Source: Rosenbergiella nectarea
Lineage (GTDB): Bacteria > Pseudomonadota > Gammaproteobacteria > Enterobacterales > Enterobacteriaceae
Reading direction: 5' to 3'
NCBI RefSeq assembly: GCF_900111105.1
Contig: NZ_FOGC01000006.1
Span: 1-64,000, forward strand
Length of the DNA: 64,000 nucleotides
Below are positions 27,514 through 41,207 of this stretch, one piece after another. The notes under the pieces are model-generated. The model saw nothing but the letters and a program-made list of their open reading frames with translations. It searched no databases and was not told where the DNA came from. Each line of letters starts with the position of its first letter. Positions within the stretch are counted from its first letter, which is position 1. The position numbers were made by a program, and so were the translations under genes.

Positions 27514-28497
27514 CTAAATGATCTGGTTAGGTTGGGACCATTTGAATTGATTGACCAGTGCCAACATCATATCAATATGTAAGGGATCCGCATTAAGCGC
27601 GGGAATATAGTGGAAACTCTCGCCGCCCGCATGCATGAAATACTCACGGTTTTCTCCGCTAATCTCCTCAAGGGTTTCTAAGCAGTCTGCCGAGAAGCCT
27701 GGAGACATGACTTGAATATGGCGAATGCCCTTGTCGGGTAGAGTTTTAATCGTTTCGTCAGTGTAGGGCATCAACCACGGCTCGCGACCAAAACGAGACT
27801 GATAAGTCATCATTATCTGCTCCGAAGAGAGCCCTAAGGCTGCCGCTAAAGCATGGTATGTTTGTTCGCAACGTTTAGGGTAGTCATCGCCTTGATCGGC
27901 AAAGCGTTGAGGGATACCGTGAAACGAGAGCAATAATAGATCAGGTTTGCCGTGCTCAGCAAAGCTACGCTGTACAGAATCTTTCAGTGCCTCAATATAG
28001 TGAGGATGCGTGGCATAATCACGAATAAACTTAATCGCTGGCATGGTACGGCGTTTACGGAACGTATTATAAAGACCATCCCATACCGCAGAGACCGTCG
28101 AGGACGAAAACTGTGGGTAAAGCGGTAATACAATCAAGCGCGTCACGCCCTGATCAAGCAGCGTATCGACAGCGTGTTGTAGAGACGGATTACCATAACT
28201 CATCCCCAGCGCTACCGGCATATCGGTTTTTTGCGCCAAGGCGTCTCGTTGCTGTTGGCTGAAAACTAAGAGCGGGGAGCCCCCTTCCATCCAGACCGAG
28301 GCATAGAGCTTGGCGACTCTCGGAGAACGAAACGGTAGGATTGCTCCTCTTAAAATAGGTTGCCAAAACAGGTCGGGCACATCGACAACCCGTTTGTCAC
28401 TCAAGAACTGTTTCAAATAACGCTTTACCGCGGCAGTCGTCGGGGCATCGGGCGTGCCAAGATTAACTAATAACACGCCCGGTTTATCTACGGTCAT
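27514..28497 (-). CDS. hemH: Ferrochelatase
   Basis: 327 residues (E. coli 320). It inserts Fe2+ into protoporphyrin IX, the last step of heme b synthesis; the cyo oxidase downstream in the window needs heme. Motifs: [32 protein letters not shown] with the metal-binding histidine, and [17 protein letters not shown] with the active-site glutamates. Confidence 0.96.
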   Translation of the reverse strand: MTVDKPGVLLVNLGTPDAPTTAAVKRYLKQFLSDKRVVDVPDLFWQPILRGAILPFRSPRVAKLYASVWMEGGSPLLVFSQQQRDALAQKTDMPVALGMSYGNPSLQHAVDTLLDQGVTRLIVLPLYPQFSSSTVSAVWDGLYNTFRKRRTMPAIKFIRDYATHPHYIEALKDSVQRSFAEHGKPDLLLLSFHGIPQRFADQGDDYPKRCEQTYHALAAALGLSSEQIMMTYQSRFGREPWLMPYTDETIKTLPDKGIRHIQVMSPGFSADCLETLEEISGENREYFMHAGGESFHYIPALNADPLHIDMMLALVNQFKWSQPNQII

Positions 28498-28584
28498 ATA
28501 CTTTTCCTGGTTTAAAAAAAGCGAATCAGTTAAGGCAAACAGTGGTGAGATGCCGAACGGTTAATGACTGTCCGGCTCTGAAAA

Positions 28585-31207
<2,623 letters not shown>

Positions 31208-31256
31208 TTTTTATTCATCCTCAACAAAATGACGGGTTAATAATTGTTGTTTAAGG

Positions 31257-31284
31257 AGATGGGGACAGTTTTGGGCTTTTCAAG
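31257..31284 (-). promoter_or_regulatory. Sigma-32 heat-shock promoter of htpG
   Basis: On the minus strand CTTGAA (31284-31279) is followed after 14 bp by CCCCATCT (31264-31257), the RpoH consensus pair, about 50 bp before the start. The arrangement matches the E. coli htpG promoter. Confidence 0.85.
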
Positions 31285-31313
31285 CTGATGTCATAAATAA
31301 CATCAGCAAGTGA

Positions 31314-31919
31314 TTAATATTTAAACTTTTGACGGCCGGCGAGTGAGTGGGAAAGCGTAGTACCGTCGACCAGCTCCAGTTCTCCCCCGACAGGCACACC
31401 GTGGGCGATACGCGTGGCTTCCACCCCATATTGGCGACAGAGGGAGGCGATAAAGTTTGCGGTTGCCTCGCCTTCGACCGTGGGATTGGTCGCGAGGATC
31501 ACTTCGGTTAAGGTTTCGGTTTGCAATCGCTGCTCAAGGATATCTAAACCAATATCGTCAGGACCAATACCGTCCAAGGGAGAAAGATGCCCCATCAACA
31601 CAAAATAGCGCCCAGCAAATTGCCCTGTTTGTTCGACCGCTTGGATATCGGCAGGACTCTCTACAATACAAATAATCCCGTTTTCTTGACGGCGACTATT
31701 GGTACAGATTGCACAGACCTCTTTTTCGGTGAAGGTTCTACACTGTTCGCAGTGACCGATTTCGGACATCGCATTGGTTAACGCTTGAGCCAGACGCATT
31801 CCCCCGCTGCGATCACGCTGTAGGAGATGAAATGCCATCCGCTGTGCTGATTTAGGCCCTACGCCCGGCAAGCAGCGTAGGGACTCCATCAATGTTTCCA
31901 GTAATGGGCTGGATTGCAT
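31314..31919 (-). CDS. recR: Recombination mediator RecR
   Basis: 201 residues as in E. coli. With RecF/RecO it loads RecA on gapped DNA. Helix-hairpin-helix [20 protein letters not shown], zinc finger [16 protein letters not shown], and the Toprim motif [15 protein letters not shown] are seen. Its ATG overlaps the ybaB stop by one base. Confidence 0.97.
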   Translation of the reverse strand: MQSSPLLETLMESLRCLPGVGPKSAQRMAFHLLQRDRSGGMRLAQALTNAMSEIGHCEQCRTFTEKEVCAICTNSRRQENGIICIVESPADIQAVEQTGQFAGRYFVLMGHLSPLDGIGPDDIGLDILEQRLQTETLTEVILATNPTVEGEATANFIASLCRQYGVEATRIAHGVPVGGELELVDGTTLSHSLAGRQKFKY

Positions 31920-32248
31920 TAGAATGGCATCTTAAAGCCAGGAGGTAACTGCATACCGCTAGAGACTGACGCCATTTTCTCTTTTTGCGTTTCCTCAATA
32001 CGACGTGCTGCATCGTTGAATGCCGCCGCCACTAAATCTTCCAGCATATCTTTATCATCTTCTAATAAGCAGGGATCGATCTCAACGCGACGGCAATTGT
32101 GCGCGCCATTGATGGTCACTTTCACTAGTCCAGCACCTGACTCACCCGTTACTTCTAACGCAGCGATCTCTTCCTGAACTTGTGACATTTTGTCTTGCAT
32201 CTGCTGGGCTTGCTTCATTAAGTTACCCAGACCACCTTTACCAAACAT
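31919..32248 (-). CDS. ybaB: Nucleoid-associated protein YbaB
   Basis: 109 residues, usual length. Small dimeric DNA-binding protein. [16 protein letters not shown] at the start and a central [18 protein letters not shown] strand are family hallmarks. Lies between dnaX and recR, as in most bacteria. Confidence 0.97.
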   Translation of the reverse strand: MFGKGGLGNLMKQAQQMQDKMSQVQEEIAALEVTGESGAGLVKVTINGAHNCRRVEIDPCLLEDDKDMLEDLVAAAFNDAARRIEETQKEKMASVSSGMQLPPGFKMPF

Positions 32249-32301
32249 ATCGCTCTCTCTCTGCTAAGGCCACAGCCATCCTATGATGACCTGTAGCGGT
32301 G

Positions 32302-34206
32302 TTAAACGGGACGTATACTTTCTTCATCCACCTCTGCATCAAACATTTTACACAAAGTCTGGATATGTGAATCATTTATGACAGCTTCTTTTGCCTGTAA
32401 TAAACGCTCTTCATAAATGACCTGACGCCATTCAAGGGGCGTTAAGTGTTCAGGATTATCATCGGACTCAATCGTGAGTTCAACCGTTTCTCCCAATAAC
32501 TGATGGAAGGCGTTGGTCAATACCTGCTGCGCAGAGCCAGAATTTAAGTGTTTCTGATGACTGCGTAGTTTGATCACTATCTGTTGATCGACCTGCTGTT
32601 TCCAGCTATTTAGGGCCAGTTGCTGCACCAATTTAGGCAGAGACATGCTCGCGATTTGCGCTGCCCACGGATCCCGTTGGCAGGTCTCAGCAATCAATTG
32701 CTGCATCAATTCCGGATTTTTCTCGTGCTCTAATGCGGTACGCAGCGCCTTAGGCGTGGCAACCGGGAGTGACGTCGCTTCTTCAGTGCGTTGCGAGGTC
32801 CAACGGTAGCTCTCTTTTTTCTGAACAGCCGTTTCGCTGGCGGACTGGCCTGCTGCAGGCGCTTTACGCTCGGTAAGCGTGGCTAATCGCTCGAGCGCCG
32901 ATTGTGCCGGTCGCGGACTGGACGCAACCGGCTCACTCTTTTTTGCTTGGGAAGCTCCTTGCCGCATTAAGGCCGTTCTGGCTTGCAATAATTGGCTGGT
33001 GGCATCATTGCCCACTGTCGGCGTTGACGCGGGCGCCTCGGTACGCGCAGCCAAAGCCGGTTTTTCCGGGATAGCTGCTTGCTGTTGTGGCGCAGGAGAG
33101 ACCTTCGGCACATCAACCTTTAGTGGGTGAAATGCTAAGGCCCGCAGTAGCGTCATCTCGATTCCCATACGCGGTTCTGGCGCGAGGGGTAACTCTTTAC
33201 GACCGGTTAAGACTATTTGGTAATAGAGCTGAAGATCTTCCGGTGGAACCCGACGCGCGAGTTCGCGTAATTGGGTCTCATGCTGTCGATAGGCGTCATT
33301 CAACGAATCGGGAAGGAGTTGTAACATCGCAATGGTATGGAAAATTCTGAGCATTTCCGCCAGTAAGGCATCCCATTCCGTCGCTCGACTCGCCGCTTCG
33401 GCCACCAGCGATAAGGCGCTCTCACCATCACCTTTAATGATTGCTTCCACTAACCCCAAGGGTTGTTCATCGTCAAGCGTGCCGAGCATCTGCATGACGT
33501 CACGATCGGTAACCTGCCCATCTCCAGCGGCAATCGCTTGGTCAAGCAGGCTTAGCGCATCGCGCAGACTGCCTTGTGCCGCCCGTGCGAGATATTGTAG
33601 CGCTCGGGTTTCAAAATGAATCTGGTCACTATTCAGGATATGAGACAGTTGTTGCTGAATCTGATCGGTATCTAGGGCTTTTAAGTGGAACTGTAGACAA
33701 CGCGACAGAATAGTCACGGGGAGTTTTTGCGGATCGGTAGTGGCGAGTAGAAATTTCACATGCTCGGGCGGTTCTTCAAGCGTTTTCAGCAACGCATTAA
33801 AACTGTGTCGGGACAGCATATGCACTTCGTCAATAAGATAGACTTTGAAGCGACCACGCACTGGTGCGTATTGCACGTTATCTAATAGCTCACGAGTATC
33901 TTCTACACGAGTACGGGACGCGGCATCAATTTCAATTAAATCGATAAAACGCCCCTGCTCTATCTCAACGCAGTTATCGCATTTTCCGCAAGGCGTCGCC
34001 GTGATACCCGTTTCACAGTTTAGCCCTTTAGCAAATAAGCGGGCGATACTGGTTTTTCCCACCCCGCGGGTGCCAGAAAAAAGGTAAGCGTGATGCAGTC
34101 TGCCAAGGTTTAGACCGTTAGCCAGCGCGGTTAATACATGTTCCTGACCCACAACATCAGAAAAAATTTGTGGTCGCCATTTTCGTGCGAGAACCTGATA
34201 ACTCAT
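32302..34206 (-). CDS. dnaX: DNA polymerase III subunits tau and gamma
   Basis: 634 residues (E. coli 643). The clamp-loader ATPase shows AYLFSGTRGVGKTSIARLFA (P-loop), four zinc cysteines in CETGITATPCGKCDNC, and LIDEVHMLSRHSFNALLKTL. Full-length tau also binds DnaB and the polymerase. A conserved -1 frameshift cassette at codons 422-423 yields gamma, predicted to be 424 residues, by adding Glu and stopping. The divergent middle (about 370-450) is a Pro/Ala-rich linker. Confidence 0.98.
   Translation of the reverse strand: MSYQVLARKWRPQIFSDVVGQEHVLTALANGLNLGRLHHAYLFSGTRGVGKTSIARLFAKGLNCETGITATPCGKCDNCVEIEQGRFIDLIEIDAASRTRVEDTRELLDNVQYAPVRGRFKVYLIDEVHMLSRHSFNALLKTLEEPPEHVKFLLATTDPQKLPVTILSRCLQFHLKALDTDQIQQQLSHILNSDQIHFETRALQYLARAAQGSLRDALSLLDQAIAAGDGQVTDRDVMQMLGTLDDEQPLGLVEAIIKGDGESALSLVAEAASRATEWDALLAEMLRIFHTIAMLQLLPDSLNDAYRQHETQLRELARRVPPEDLQLYYQIVLTGRKELPLAPEPRMGIEMTLLRALAFHPLKVDVPKVSPAPQQQAAIPEKPALAARTEAPASTPTVGNDATSQLLQARTALMRQGASQAKKSEPVASSPRPAQSALERLATLTERKAPAAGQSASETAVQKKESYRWTSQRTEEATSLPVATPKALRTALEHEKNPELMQQLIAETCQRDPWAAQIASMSLPKLVQQLALNSWKQQVDQQIVIKLRSHQKHLNSGSAQQVLTNAFHQLLGETVELTIESDDNPEHLTPLEWRQVIYEERLLQAKEAVINDSHIQTLCKMFDAEVDEESIRPV
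32906..32958 (-). promoter_or_regulatory. Programmed -1 ribosomal frameshift cassette in dnaX
   Basis: Coding strand: an SD-like AGGAG, then 10 nt, then the slippery heptamer A-AAA-AAG (32944-32938) in the correct phase (GCA AAA AAG). The -1 frame reads GAG TGA at once. A 10-bp stem GCCGGTTGCG/CGCGACCGGC (one G-U pair, 7-nt loop; 32932-32906) follows. All three E. coli elements are conserved. Confidence 0.92.
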
Positions 34207-34358
34207 GGAGATCGTATCACTTGATAGGAGTTGAATACCGACAACCGCGCGTTTTGCGCGGCCGTCACATGACGATGCTTACCGTTGCGTAATGCACTCA
34301 GTTTAGCAGTCTGATCGCGCGTTGCCCATCTATTTTGAGCCCCGCTCGCAGGGGGAAG

Positions 34359-34913
34359 TTAGTGACCAGGGAAGTCAACAACACTAAAGCAGTTAAGGCC
34401 TAGCTGGTTCAATCTGCGTTCGCCTTCAAGATCAAAAAGGTTGATCACAAACGCGGCATCTTCTACCTCTGCCCCAGCACGGCGAATAAGTTTTACCGTC
34501 GCTTCGATAGTCCCCCCCGTTGCCAATAAATCATCGACGACCAGGACCTTATCGTTCTCAGTGAGTGCATCTTGGTGAATTTCCAAGGCATCTGTACCGT
34601 ACTCCAGCACATAACTTTCCTGCCACACGGCACGAGGCAGCTTGCCCGGTTTACGAACGGGAACAAATCCAACGCCTAACGCTAAAGCGACCGGCGCGCC
34701 AAATAAGAACCCTCGCGCTTCGGTCCCAATAACTTTAGTGATCCCTTTATCGCGATAACGTTCAGCGATCAGCGAAATCGTGGCCGCGTAAGCCTGTGGA
34801 TTTTCCAATAAGCTCGTCACATCGCGAAAGAGTATGCCTGGCTTTGGGTAGTCGGGTACACTGCAAATACTGTCTTTGATCAGTGCGAGTAGAACGTGGT
34901 GTGTAGTGGTCAT
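34359..34913 (-). CDS. apt: Adenine phosphoribosyltransferase
   Basis: 184 residues (E. coli 183). Converts adenine and PRPP to AMP. The PRPP loop [20 protein letters not shown] near residue 120 and the N-terminal [17 protein letters not shown] are standard. No ybaN lies between apt and priC, as it would in E. coli. Confidence 0.97.
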   Translation of the reverse strand: MTTTHHVLLALIKDSICSVPDYPKPGILFRDVTSLLENPQAYAATISLIAERYRDKGITKVIGTEARGFLFGAPVALALGVGFVPVRKPGKLPRAVWQESYVLEYGTDALEIHQDALTENDKVLVVDDLLATGGTIEATVKLIRRAGAEVEDAAFVINLFDLEGERRLNQLGLNCFSVVDFPGH

Positions 34914-35040
34914 GATAGTGTGCCTGGTGACAAGTGAAGTGTGAGGCGTCCTGTGCTAACAGGATAAATGCGATGTTAAGATTGCCGCCTACGCATCAAA
35001 ACCGTCAAATTTAAGCAAAGCAAAGGATAATTGCAACACT

Positions 35041-35532
35041 ATGAACCAGAAAGTCGTCGTCAGCCAGCTGCGTAAACTCCTAGAACATCTTACCTATCAG
35101 GTTAAGGGGCTGAGCAATTCTCACTTAAAAACACTGGGTTTCGAACGACAACTCTTTAAAAATCATTATTCCACGCTTAACGGCTATCTCGAAGAATGTG
35201 TTCAAACGCTTAATAGAATTGAGCACAACACCCTCCATCTGTCATCCACGCAATGGCAACTTGAACATCTGGTCGAGCAGTGTCAGGCGATTCAGAAAGT
35301 GATTTACACCTTACCTGCTGGAAAAAGGCAGGTCCTCACCCCTCAAGAAGAGCTAGCAGGCTATGAGCGCAGATTATTAAAAATGGTTGCCGACCTCGAG
35401 CATCAAGTGGCAACAGCAACCGGTTTTCAGGAACAACAGCAATTACTCTCTACGTTAGAGATGACTCAACAACGTCTTAATCGTTGTCAAACGGCGCAAA
35501 AAGACTATTCTTGGAAGAAAAGTGTGACATAG
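35041..35532 (+). CDS. priC: Primosomal replication protein N''
   Basis: 163 residues (E. coli 175). Acts in replication restart by promoting DnaB loading on abandoned forks. FERQLFKNHYSTLNGYLEEC and EELAGYERRLLKMVADLEHQ are typical, and the protein is helical and basic. Followed by rsmS. Confidence 0.9.
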   Translation: MNQKVVVSQLRKLLEHLTYQVKGLSNSHLKTLGFERQLFKNHYSTLNGYLEECVQTLNRIEHNTLHLSSTQWQLEHLVEQCQAIQKVIYTLPAGKRQVLTPQEELAGYERRLLKMVADLEHQVATATGFQEQQQLLSTLEMTQQRLNRCQTAQKDYSWKKSVT

Positions 35533-35591
35533 TAAGTCGGATGATATCGACGGCTATGCACTTCTCTCTCTTTATTGCAGGCAATTTGCTT

Positions 35592-35759
35592 ATGTCGTTA
35601 CATTCCGCTCCGCTTGAAACTCAACTCGCGATCGATCTGATTATGTTGTTAGAAAACCACAATCTTCCTGCTCAAGTCGTGTTGGACGCGCTGAAAATCG
35701 TCGAGAGAGACTTCCAGCAAAAATTAGATCAAGAAAACTTATCAGCAGGTTCGGAGTAA
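35592..35759 (+). CDS. rsmS: RsmS (YbaM), DUF2496 pleiotropic regulator
   Basis: 55 residues starting MSLHSAPLETQLAIDLIMLL; E. coli RsmS (53) has the same start, then NHNLPAQVVLDALKIVERDF. The open frame begins at 35484 inside priC, but the family start is 35592. Its 3' end overlaps the convergent acrR by 31 bp. Confidence 0.9.
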   Translation: MSLHSAPLETQLAIDLIMLLENHNLPAQVVLDALKIVERDFQQKLDQENLSAGSE

Positions 35760-36394
35760 GCTGTGCGCCGTAAAGACGGGCTATATTGTAATAGGTCAAT
35801 CATCGTCTGCACCAACGTGGGGGCGAGAGCCTGCATATCGAAGCTGCCGGGTGAAAATAACCAATTTTCAATGATCCCGGTAATATAGGCTCTACACACT
35901 ACGGCAGAACGTTGGGTGTCGAGTGTACTCGGCAGTTGTTGGGCATCAATACAGAGGGAGAGATTTTCTGTAATCTTAGGATAATCTTCTAAAATTATTT
36001 TTTGATCGAGTTGGTTCATCGATTGCATCTCTCCCACGAACTCACACTTGTGATAAATAATTTCCATAATTTTGCGACGACGCTCATCCACGACTAAAGA
36101 TTGCAGAAAGGAGATTAAAAAGTGCTTTAATTGCCCGAGCGGATCCTTGGGATAGAGGGAGGCGAATTCTAGGTGCTGACGATCGATTTCTTGATCACTG
36201 CTCACCCAGATCTCCTTAAAGAGTTCAGTCTTGTTTTTGAAGTGCCAATATATCGCGCCACGTGTCATGCCAGCATGTTCAGCGATCTCCGACAACGATG
36301 TCGCTGAAACGCCTCGACTTGCAAAGCAATCGATCGCGGCTTCAATTAGTAGTGATTTGGTTTCCTGCGCTTGTGCTTTGGTTTTTCGTGCCAT
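35729..36394 (-). CDS. acrR: TetR-family repressor AcrR
   Basis: 221 residues (E. coli 215). N-terminal helix-turn-helix MARKTKAQAQETKSLLIEAA, then GVSATSLSEIAEHAGMTRGA IYWHFKNKTELF. The C-terminal half binds drug ligands. It represses acrAB and itself from an operator in the divergent region. Overlaps rsmS at the 3' end. Confidence 0.95.
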   Translation of the reverse strand: MARKTKAQAQETKSLLIEAAIDCFASRGVSATSLSEIAEHAGMTRGAIYWHFKNKTELFKEIWVSSDQEIDRQHLEFASLYPKDPLGQLKHFLISFLQSLVVDERRRKIMEIIYHKCEFVGEMQSMNQLDQKIILEDYPKITENLSLCIDAQQLPSTLDTQRSAVVCRAYITGIIENWLFSPGSFDMQALAPTLVQTMIDLLQYSPSLRRTAYSEPADKFS

Positions 36395-36453
36395 AGTAAA
36401 TTATTTAGCTTTAAATTCTGTGTAATTGTTAGAATAATTGTTGCACTAATACT

Positions 36454-36477
36454 TACATACATTCATGTATATATGTA
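36454..36477. promoter_or_regulatory. AcrR operator between acrR and acrA
   Basis: A 24-bp palindrome in which TACATACATTCA is paired with TGTATATATGTA (10 of 12 symmetric positions), in the same place and form as the E. coli acrA operator. Confidence 0.8.
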
Positions 36478-36560
36478 CTATAACACGCTTTATCTTTACA
36501 CACATTTCTCGACACCATTTATTGTCGGGTACCTAATACCGGACGAGTAGAGGTTTTACT

Positions 36561-37739
36561 ATGAAAATGAACAGAGGATTGACACCTCTGGCAGCAATTC
36601 TGATGTTATCAGGAGCAGTTGTGTTAAGTGGTTGTGATGACAAATCACAGCAGTCTGCACAAAAATCTGCGCCTGAAGTCGGTGTTGTCACGTTGAAAGC
36701 CGCCCCTGTAAATATGACGACTGAATTACCCGGAAGAACCTCTGCGTATCGTGTAGCCGAAGTCCGTCCTCAGGTTTCAGGCATCATCTTGAAGCGTAAT
36801 TTTGTAGAGGGAACCGATATCAAAGCGGGTGAATCCCTCTACCAAATCGATCCCGCACCTTATCAAGCCACTTATAACAGTGCAGTTGGGGATCTCGCCA
36901 AAGCCCAAGCGAACGCGCGTATCGCACAAGTTACGCTAAACCGTTACAAACCCTTGTTAGGCACAAAATATATTAGCCAACAAGACTACGATACGGCAGC
37001 CGCTACACTCGCGCAGAACAATGCAGCGGTTCGCTCAGCGCAGGCTGCGGTAGAAAATGCACTCATTAACCTCGCCTACACCAAAGTTTCGTCACCGATT
37101 TCTGGTCGTATTGGTAAAACAGCCGTCACCGAAGGTGCTTTGGTACAGAATGGTCAAACTACTGCCTTGGCGACCGTTCAGCAACTGGACCCGCTGTATG
37201 TCGACTTAACGCAATCCAGCGACGACTTTATGCGTTTACGTAATCAGTTATCGTCCGGTGAACTCACGCAAGGTAAAGGTAAAGCCCCTGTCACTATCGT
37301 GTTAAACGATGGCACCACCCTGAAACAAAAGGGCACGCTGGAGTTTTCTGATGTGACTGTCGATCAAACCACTGGCTCTATCACATTGCGAGCTATCGTA
37401 CCAAATCCTGATCACAGCTTACTGCCGGGAATGTTTGTTCGTGCGCGGGTAGAAGAAGGCGTTAATCAAAATGCTCTGCTGGTGCCGCAACAAGCTATTG
37501 CGCGGACACCAACCGGTCAAGCGACCGCGATGGTTGTCAATGCTGAGGATAAAGTCGACGTTCGCCAAGTGACTGCCCAAGAGGCGATTGGTGATAAGTG
37601 GCTGGTAACCTCTGGCCTTAAAGCGGGCGACCGTGTGATTTCTGTAGGGGTACAACGTGCCGCTCAAGGTGCGAAAGTCTCACCGAAAGAAGTCAGCGCC
37701 GACCAAAAAGATGATGCTGCATCGACGCAGTCTGAATAA
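36561..37739 (+). CDS. acrA: Efflux periplasmic adaptor AcrA
   Basis: 392 residues (E. coli 397). Membrane-fusion lipoprotein linking AcrB to TolC. Signal peptide with lipobox VVLSGC (Cys25), then a lipoyl-like VRPQVSGIILKRNFVEG, a coiled-coil hairpin (LAKAQANARIAQVTLNRYKP and NAAVRSAQAAVENALINL), a beta-barrel TLEFSDVTVDQTTGSITLRA and a membrane-proximal domain. 28 bp before acrB. Confidence 0.97.
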   Translation: MKMNRGLTPLAAILMLSGAVVLSGCDDKSQQSAQKSAPEVGVVTLKAAPVNMTTELPGRTSAYRVAEVRPQVSGIILKRNFVEGTDIKAGESLYQIDPAPYQATYNSAVGDLAKAQANARIAQVTLNRYKPLLGTKYISQQDYDTAAATLAQNNAAVRSAQAAVENALINLAYTKVSSPISGRIGKTAVTEGALVQNGQTTALATVQQLDPLYVDLTQSSDDFMRLRNQLSSGELTQGKGKAPVTIVLNDGTTLKQKGTLEFSDVTVDQTTGSITLRAIVPNPDHSLLPGMFVRARVEEGVNQNALLVPQQAIARTPTGQATAMVVNAEDKVDVRQVTAQEAIGDKWLVTSGLKAGDRVISVGVQRAAQGAKVSPKEVSADQKDDAASTQSE

Positions 37740-37767
37740 TTTATGCGTTAACAGGAGCCACTGATAT

Positions 37768-40700
37768 ATGGCTAAGTTCTTTATAGATCGCCCCATATTT
37801 GCTTGGGTACTTGCCATCGTTATTATGATGGTTGGGGCGCTCTCGATCATGAAATTACCGATCGAGCAGTATCCCGAAGTTGCTCCCCCTGCGGTTCAAA
37901 TCCGTGCGGCATACCCAGGGGCTGATGCAAAAACACTACAAGACTCTGTTACTCAGGTTATCGAACAGAATATGAATGGATTAGACGGACTGCTTTATAT
38001 GTCCTCTAACAGTGACTCTTCTGGTAACTTGCAGTTAACGCTGACCTTCGCGTCAGGGACCGATGCAGATATTGCGCAGGTTCAGGTTCAGAACAAACTG
38101 CAGCTTGCTATGCCATTGCTGCCGCAAGAGGTGCAACAACAGGGGATCAACGTTCAAAAATCCTCCAGTAGCTTCTTGATGGTTGCGGGTTTTGTCAGTG
38201 ATGACGGCAGTATGGATATGAACGACCTTGCCGATTATATCTCCTCTAACGTCAAAGATCCGATCAGTCGGACGACTGGTGTCGGGGATACTCAGCTGTT
38301 CGGTGCGCAATACGCGATGCGTATTTGGATGGATCCTGCGAAGCTAGTCAATTATAACCTCACCCCAGGTGATATCATCACCGCGATTAAAGCCCAGAAC
38401 TCCCAAGTCTCGGCAGGTCAGTTGGGGGGAGCACCCGCTGTAGCGGATCAACAGCTGAACTCCTCAATTATCGCTCAGACTCGACTGACAAGCCCGGAAG
38501 AGTTCGGTAAGATCTTGTTGAAAACTAACACCGATGGGTCAACCGTCCGTCTGCGTGATGTGGCAACAATTAAACTGGGCGGTGAGAACTACGAGGTTAT
38601 CGCCCGGTTTAACGGCCACCCAGCCTCAGGTTTGGGGATTAAACTCGCCACTGGCGCTAACGCATTAGATACTGCCAATGCGGTCAAGGCTCGCCTGAAG
38701 GAAATGGAACCTTTCTTCCCGCATGGCATGAAGTTGGTTTACCCATACGATACGACCCCCTTTGTAAAAATCTCAATCTTTGAGGTCGTCAAAACACTCT
38801 TTGAAGCCATCGTATTGGTTTTCTTAGTGATGTATATGTTCCTGCAAAGCTTCCGCGCCACGCTAATCCCGACCATCGCGGTGCCGGTCGTGTTGTTAGG
38901 CACATTTGGGATAATCAGCGCCTTTGGTTACTCGATAAATACGCTCACTATGTTCGGGCTCGTCCTCGCCATAGGACTTTTAGTCGATGATGCCATCGTG
39001 GTCGTCGAAAACGTCGAACGGGTGATGGAAGAGGAAGGATTGGATCCCAAAGAGGCGACTAAACGCTCGATGGAACAGATCCAAGGTGCGCTAGTCGGTA
39101 TTGCCCTCGTCTTGTCTGCGGTCTTTATTCCTATGGCATTCTTCGGTGGCTCTACCGGGGTTATTTACCGTCAGTTCTCGATTACCATTGTGTCCGCAAT
39201 GGTCCTGTCGGTACTAGTGGCGATGATCTTGACCCCTGCCCTCTGTGCGACCTTGCTTAAAAAACATGATAACAACGACCACAAAGAGAAAGGTTTCTTT
39301 GGTTGGTTCAACAGAATGTTTGATAAGAGCACCAACCACTATGTAAACAGTGTCAGCCATATTATCCGCCGCACCGGCCGCTATCTGATCATCTACGTGG
39401 TGATTTGCGCTGGCATGGTGTGGTTATTCATGCAACTCCCTACCTCCTTCTTACCGGAAGAGGATCAGGGATTATTAGTGGTTCAAGCGCAGCTTCCTGC
39501 AGGTGCGACGCAACAACGTACCGAGAAGGTGCTTGATCAGGTTACTGATTACTTCCTTACTCATGAGAAAGAGACCGTTAAATCGGTCTTTACCGTGAAT
39601 GGATTTGGTTTTGCCGGGCGCGGACAAAACACCGGTATCGCCTTCTTAAGTTTAAAGCCTTGGGAAGAGCGAACGGCCGCCGCCGATAAAGTGGATGCTA
39701 TTGCCAGCCGTGCAATGGTCGCTTTAGGTAAAATCAAGGATGCCATCGTCATTCCGTTCAACTTACCGGCAATTATTGAGTTGGGTAATGCGACAGGTTT
39801 TGACTTCGAACTAGTGGATAATGCCAACTTAGGTCATGACAAGTTGATGCAAGCTCGTAACCAATTATTGGGTATGGCGGCTCAGCATCCTGATGTATTA
39901 GTGGGTATGCGTCCAAATGGATTAGAGGACACCCCGCAGTACAAACTGATTGTCGACCAAGAGAAAGCCCGTGCGCTAGGCGTATCAATTTCTGATATCA
40001 ACACCACGCTCAGTGCGAGCTGGGGCGGTAATTACGTCAACGACTTCATTGACCGCGGACGGGTGAAGAAAGTTTACGTGATGGGTCAAGCCGACTCCCG
40101 TATGCTACCTAGCGATATCAATAAGTGGTATGTCCGTAACGGCGATGGTCAGATGGTGCCTTTCTCCGCCTTTACCAGTGCGAAATGGCAATACGGTTCC
40201 CCACGTTTAGAACGTTATAACGGATTACCATCATTGGAAATTCTCGGTCAAGCTGCTCCCGGTAAGAGTTCCGGTGAAGCCATGAATTTGATGGAACAAT
40301 TGGCTTCCAAGCTGCCACAAGGTATTGGTTACGAGTGGACTGGCATGTCATACCAAGAGCGTATGTCAGGAAACCAAGCGCCAGCGTTATATGCGATCTC
40401 CTTAATCGTAGTATTCCTCTGTCTTGCTGCATTATATGAAAGCTGGTCAATACCTTTCGCGGTGATGTTGGTAGTCCCTCTCGGGGTTATCGGTGCATTA
40501 GCCTTCACAACGATGCGTGGTATGAGTAACGATGTCTACTTTGTCGTCGGGCTATTAACCACCGTCGGGATATCCGCGAAGAATGCTATATTGATCGTCG
40601 AATTTGCCGTGGACTTGATGAAGGAAGGGAAAGGTCTTATGGAAGCAACGCTGGATGCGGTACGTATGCGTTTACGTCCAATCTTGATGACCTCTATGGC

Positions 40701-40884
40701 CTTTATGTTAGGTGTTCTCCCCTTAGCGATCAGTTCCGGTGCCGGTTCCGGTGCACAGAATGCTGTCGGGACAGGGGTTATCGGGGGGATGGTGACAGCG
40801 ACCTGTCTAGCTATCTTCTTGGTTCCCGTCTTCTTCGTTGTTGTTCGCCGTCGCTTCGGCGGACAGAAAGAGAAGAAGCAGTAA
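37768..40884 (+). CDS. acrB: RND multidrug efflux pump AcrB
   Basis: 1038 residues (E. coli 1049). Inner-membrane proton-driven drug exporter. Start [20 protein letters not shown]; the proton relay shows [18 protein letters not shown] (paired Asp in helix IV) and [18 protein letters not shown] (Lys in helix X). Docking and porter domains follow the usual order. A perfect terminator follows. Confidence 0.98.
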   Translation: MAKFFIDRPIFAWVLAIVIMMVGALSIMKLPIEQYPEVAPPAVQIRAAYPGADAKTLQDSVTQVIEQNMNGLDGLLYMSSNSDSSGNLQLTLTFASGTDADIAQVQVQNKLQLAMPLLPQEVQQQGINVQKSSSSFLMVAGFVSDDGSMDMNDLADYISSNVKDPISRTTGVGDTQLFGAQYAMRIWMDPAKLVNYNLTPGDIITAIKAQNSQVSAGQLGGAPAVADQQLNSSIIAQTRLTSPEEFGKILLKTNTDGSTVRLRDVATIKLGGENYEVIARFNGHPASGLGIKLATGANALDTANAVKARLKEMEPFFPHGMKLVYPYDTTPFVKISIFEVVKTLFEAIVLVFLVMYMFLQSFRATLIPTIAVPVVLLGTFGIISAFGYSINTLTMFGLVLAIGLLVDDAIVVVENVERVMEEEGLDPKEATKRSMEQIQGALVGIALVLSAVFIPMAFFGGSTGVIYRQFSITIVSAMVLSVLVAMILTPALCATLLKKHDNNDHKEKGFFGWFNRMFDKSTNHYVNSVSHIIRRTGRYLIIYVVICAGMVWLFMQLPTSFLPEEDQGLLVVQAQLPAGATQQRTEKVLDQVTDYFLTHEKETVKSVFTVNGFGFAGRGQNTGIAFLSLKPWEERTAAADKVDAIASRAMVALGKIKDAIVIPFNLPAIIELGNATGFDFELVDNANLGHDKLMQARNQLLGMAAQHPDVLVGMRPNGLEDTPQYKLIVDQEKARALGVSISDINTTLSASWGGNYVNDFIDRGRVKKVYVMGQADSRMLPSDINKWYVRNGDGQMVPFSAFTSAKWQYGSPRLERYNGLPSLEILGQAAPGKSSGEAMNLMEQLASKLPQGIGYEWTGMSYQERMSGNQAPALYAISLIVVFLCLAALYESWSIPFAVMLVVPLGVIGALAFTTMRGMSNDVYFVVGLLTTVGISAKNAILIVEFAVDLMKEGKGLMEATLDAVRMRLRPILMTSMAFMLGVLPLAISSGAGSGAQNAVGTGVIGGMVTATCLAIFLVPVFFVVVRRRFGGQKEKKQ

Positions 40885-40904
40885 CCTCTTTCTCTTCTCA
40901 TCAT

Positions 40905-40926
40905 GGGCTGCTTCGGCAGCCCTTTT
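40905..40926 (+). terminator. Rho-independent terminator of acrAB
   Basis: GGGCTGC-TTCG-GCAGCCC followed by TTTT; perfect stem with a tetraloop, 20 bp after the acrB stop. Confidence 0.9.
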
Positions 40927-41207
40927 CACTTTCCGCCGTAATGCAATGATATAATTACCTTTTAAGTCAGCGTTTTCGACTGAAGCTTTTTGATTTTAAC
41001 TAAGTGGTTTATAATAAACACAGAGTCCCCGATAGTTGAAACCTATCTATTATTAGGTTAATTACTATTATAGTTGTAGTAATCTTATCAGCTGCAAGAG
41101 TAGGACTTGCTCAAGCGTCATCTTGTAATGACTGAAAGTTAAACGACTGACTAAATTTGGTGTCGACTAAGCGATCACTTTTCAATCTGAAGATGAAGAG
41201 GTGAATG
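40927..41207. other. Upstream region of tomB-hha
   Basis: AT-rich, no gene. It must contain the tomB-hha promoter, but I could not pick a convincing pair of boxes. Confidence 0.5.

Noticed and set aside
32814-32820. Second AAAAAAG run in dnaX
   Set aside because: Codon phase is AAA AAA G, not A AAA AAG, so it does not fit the frameshift rule.
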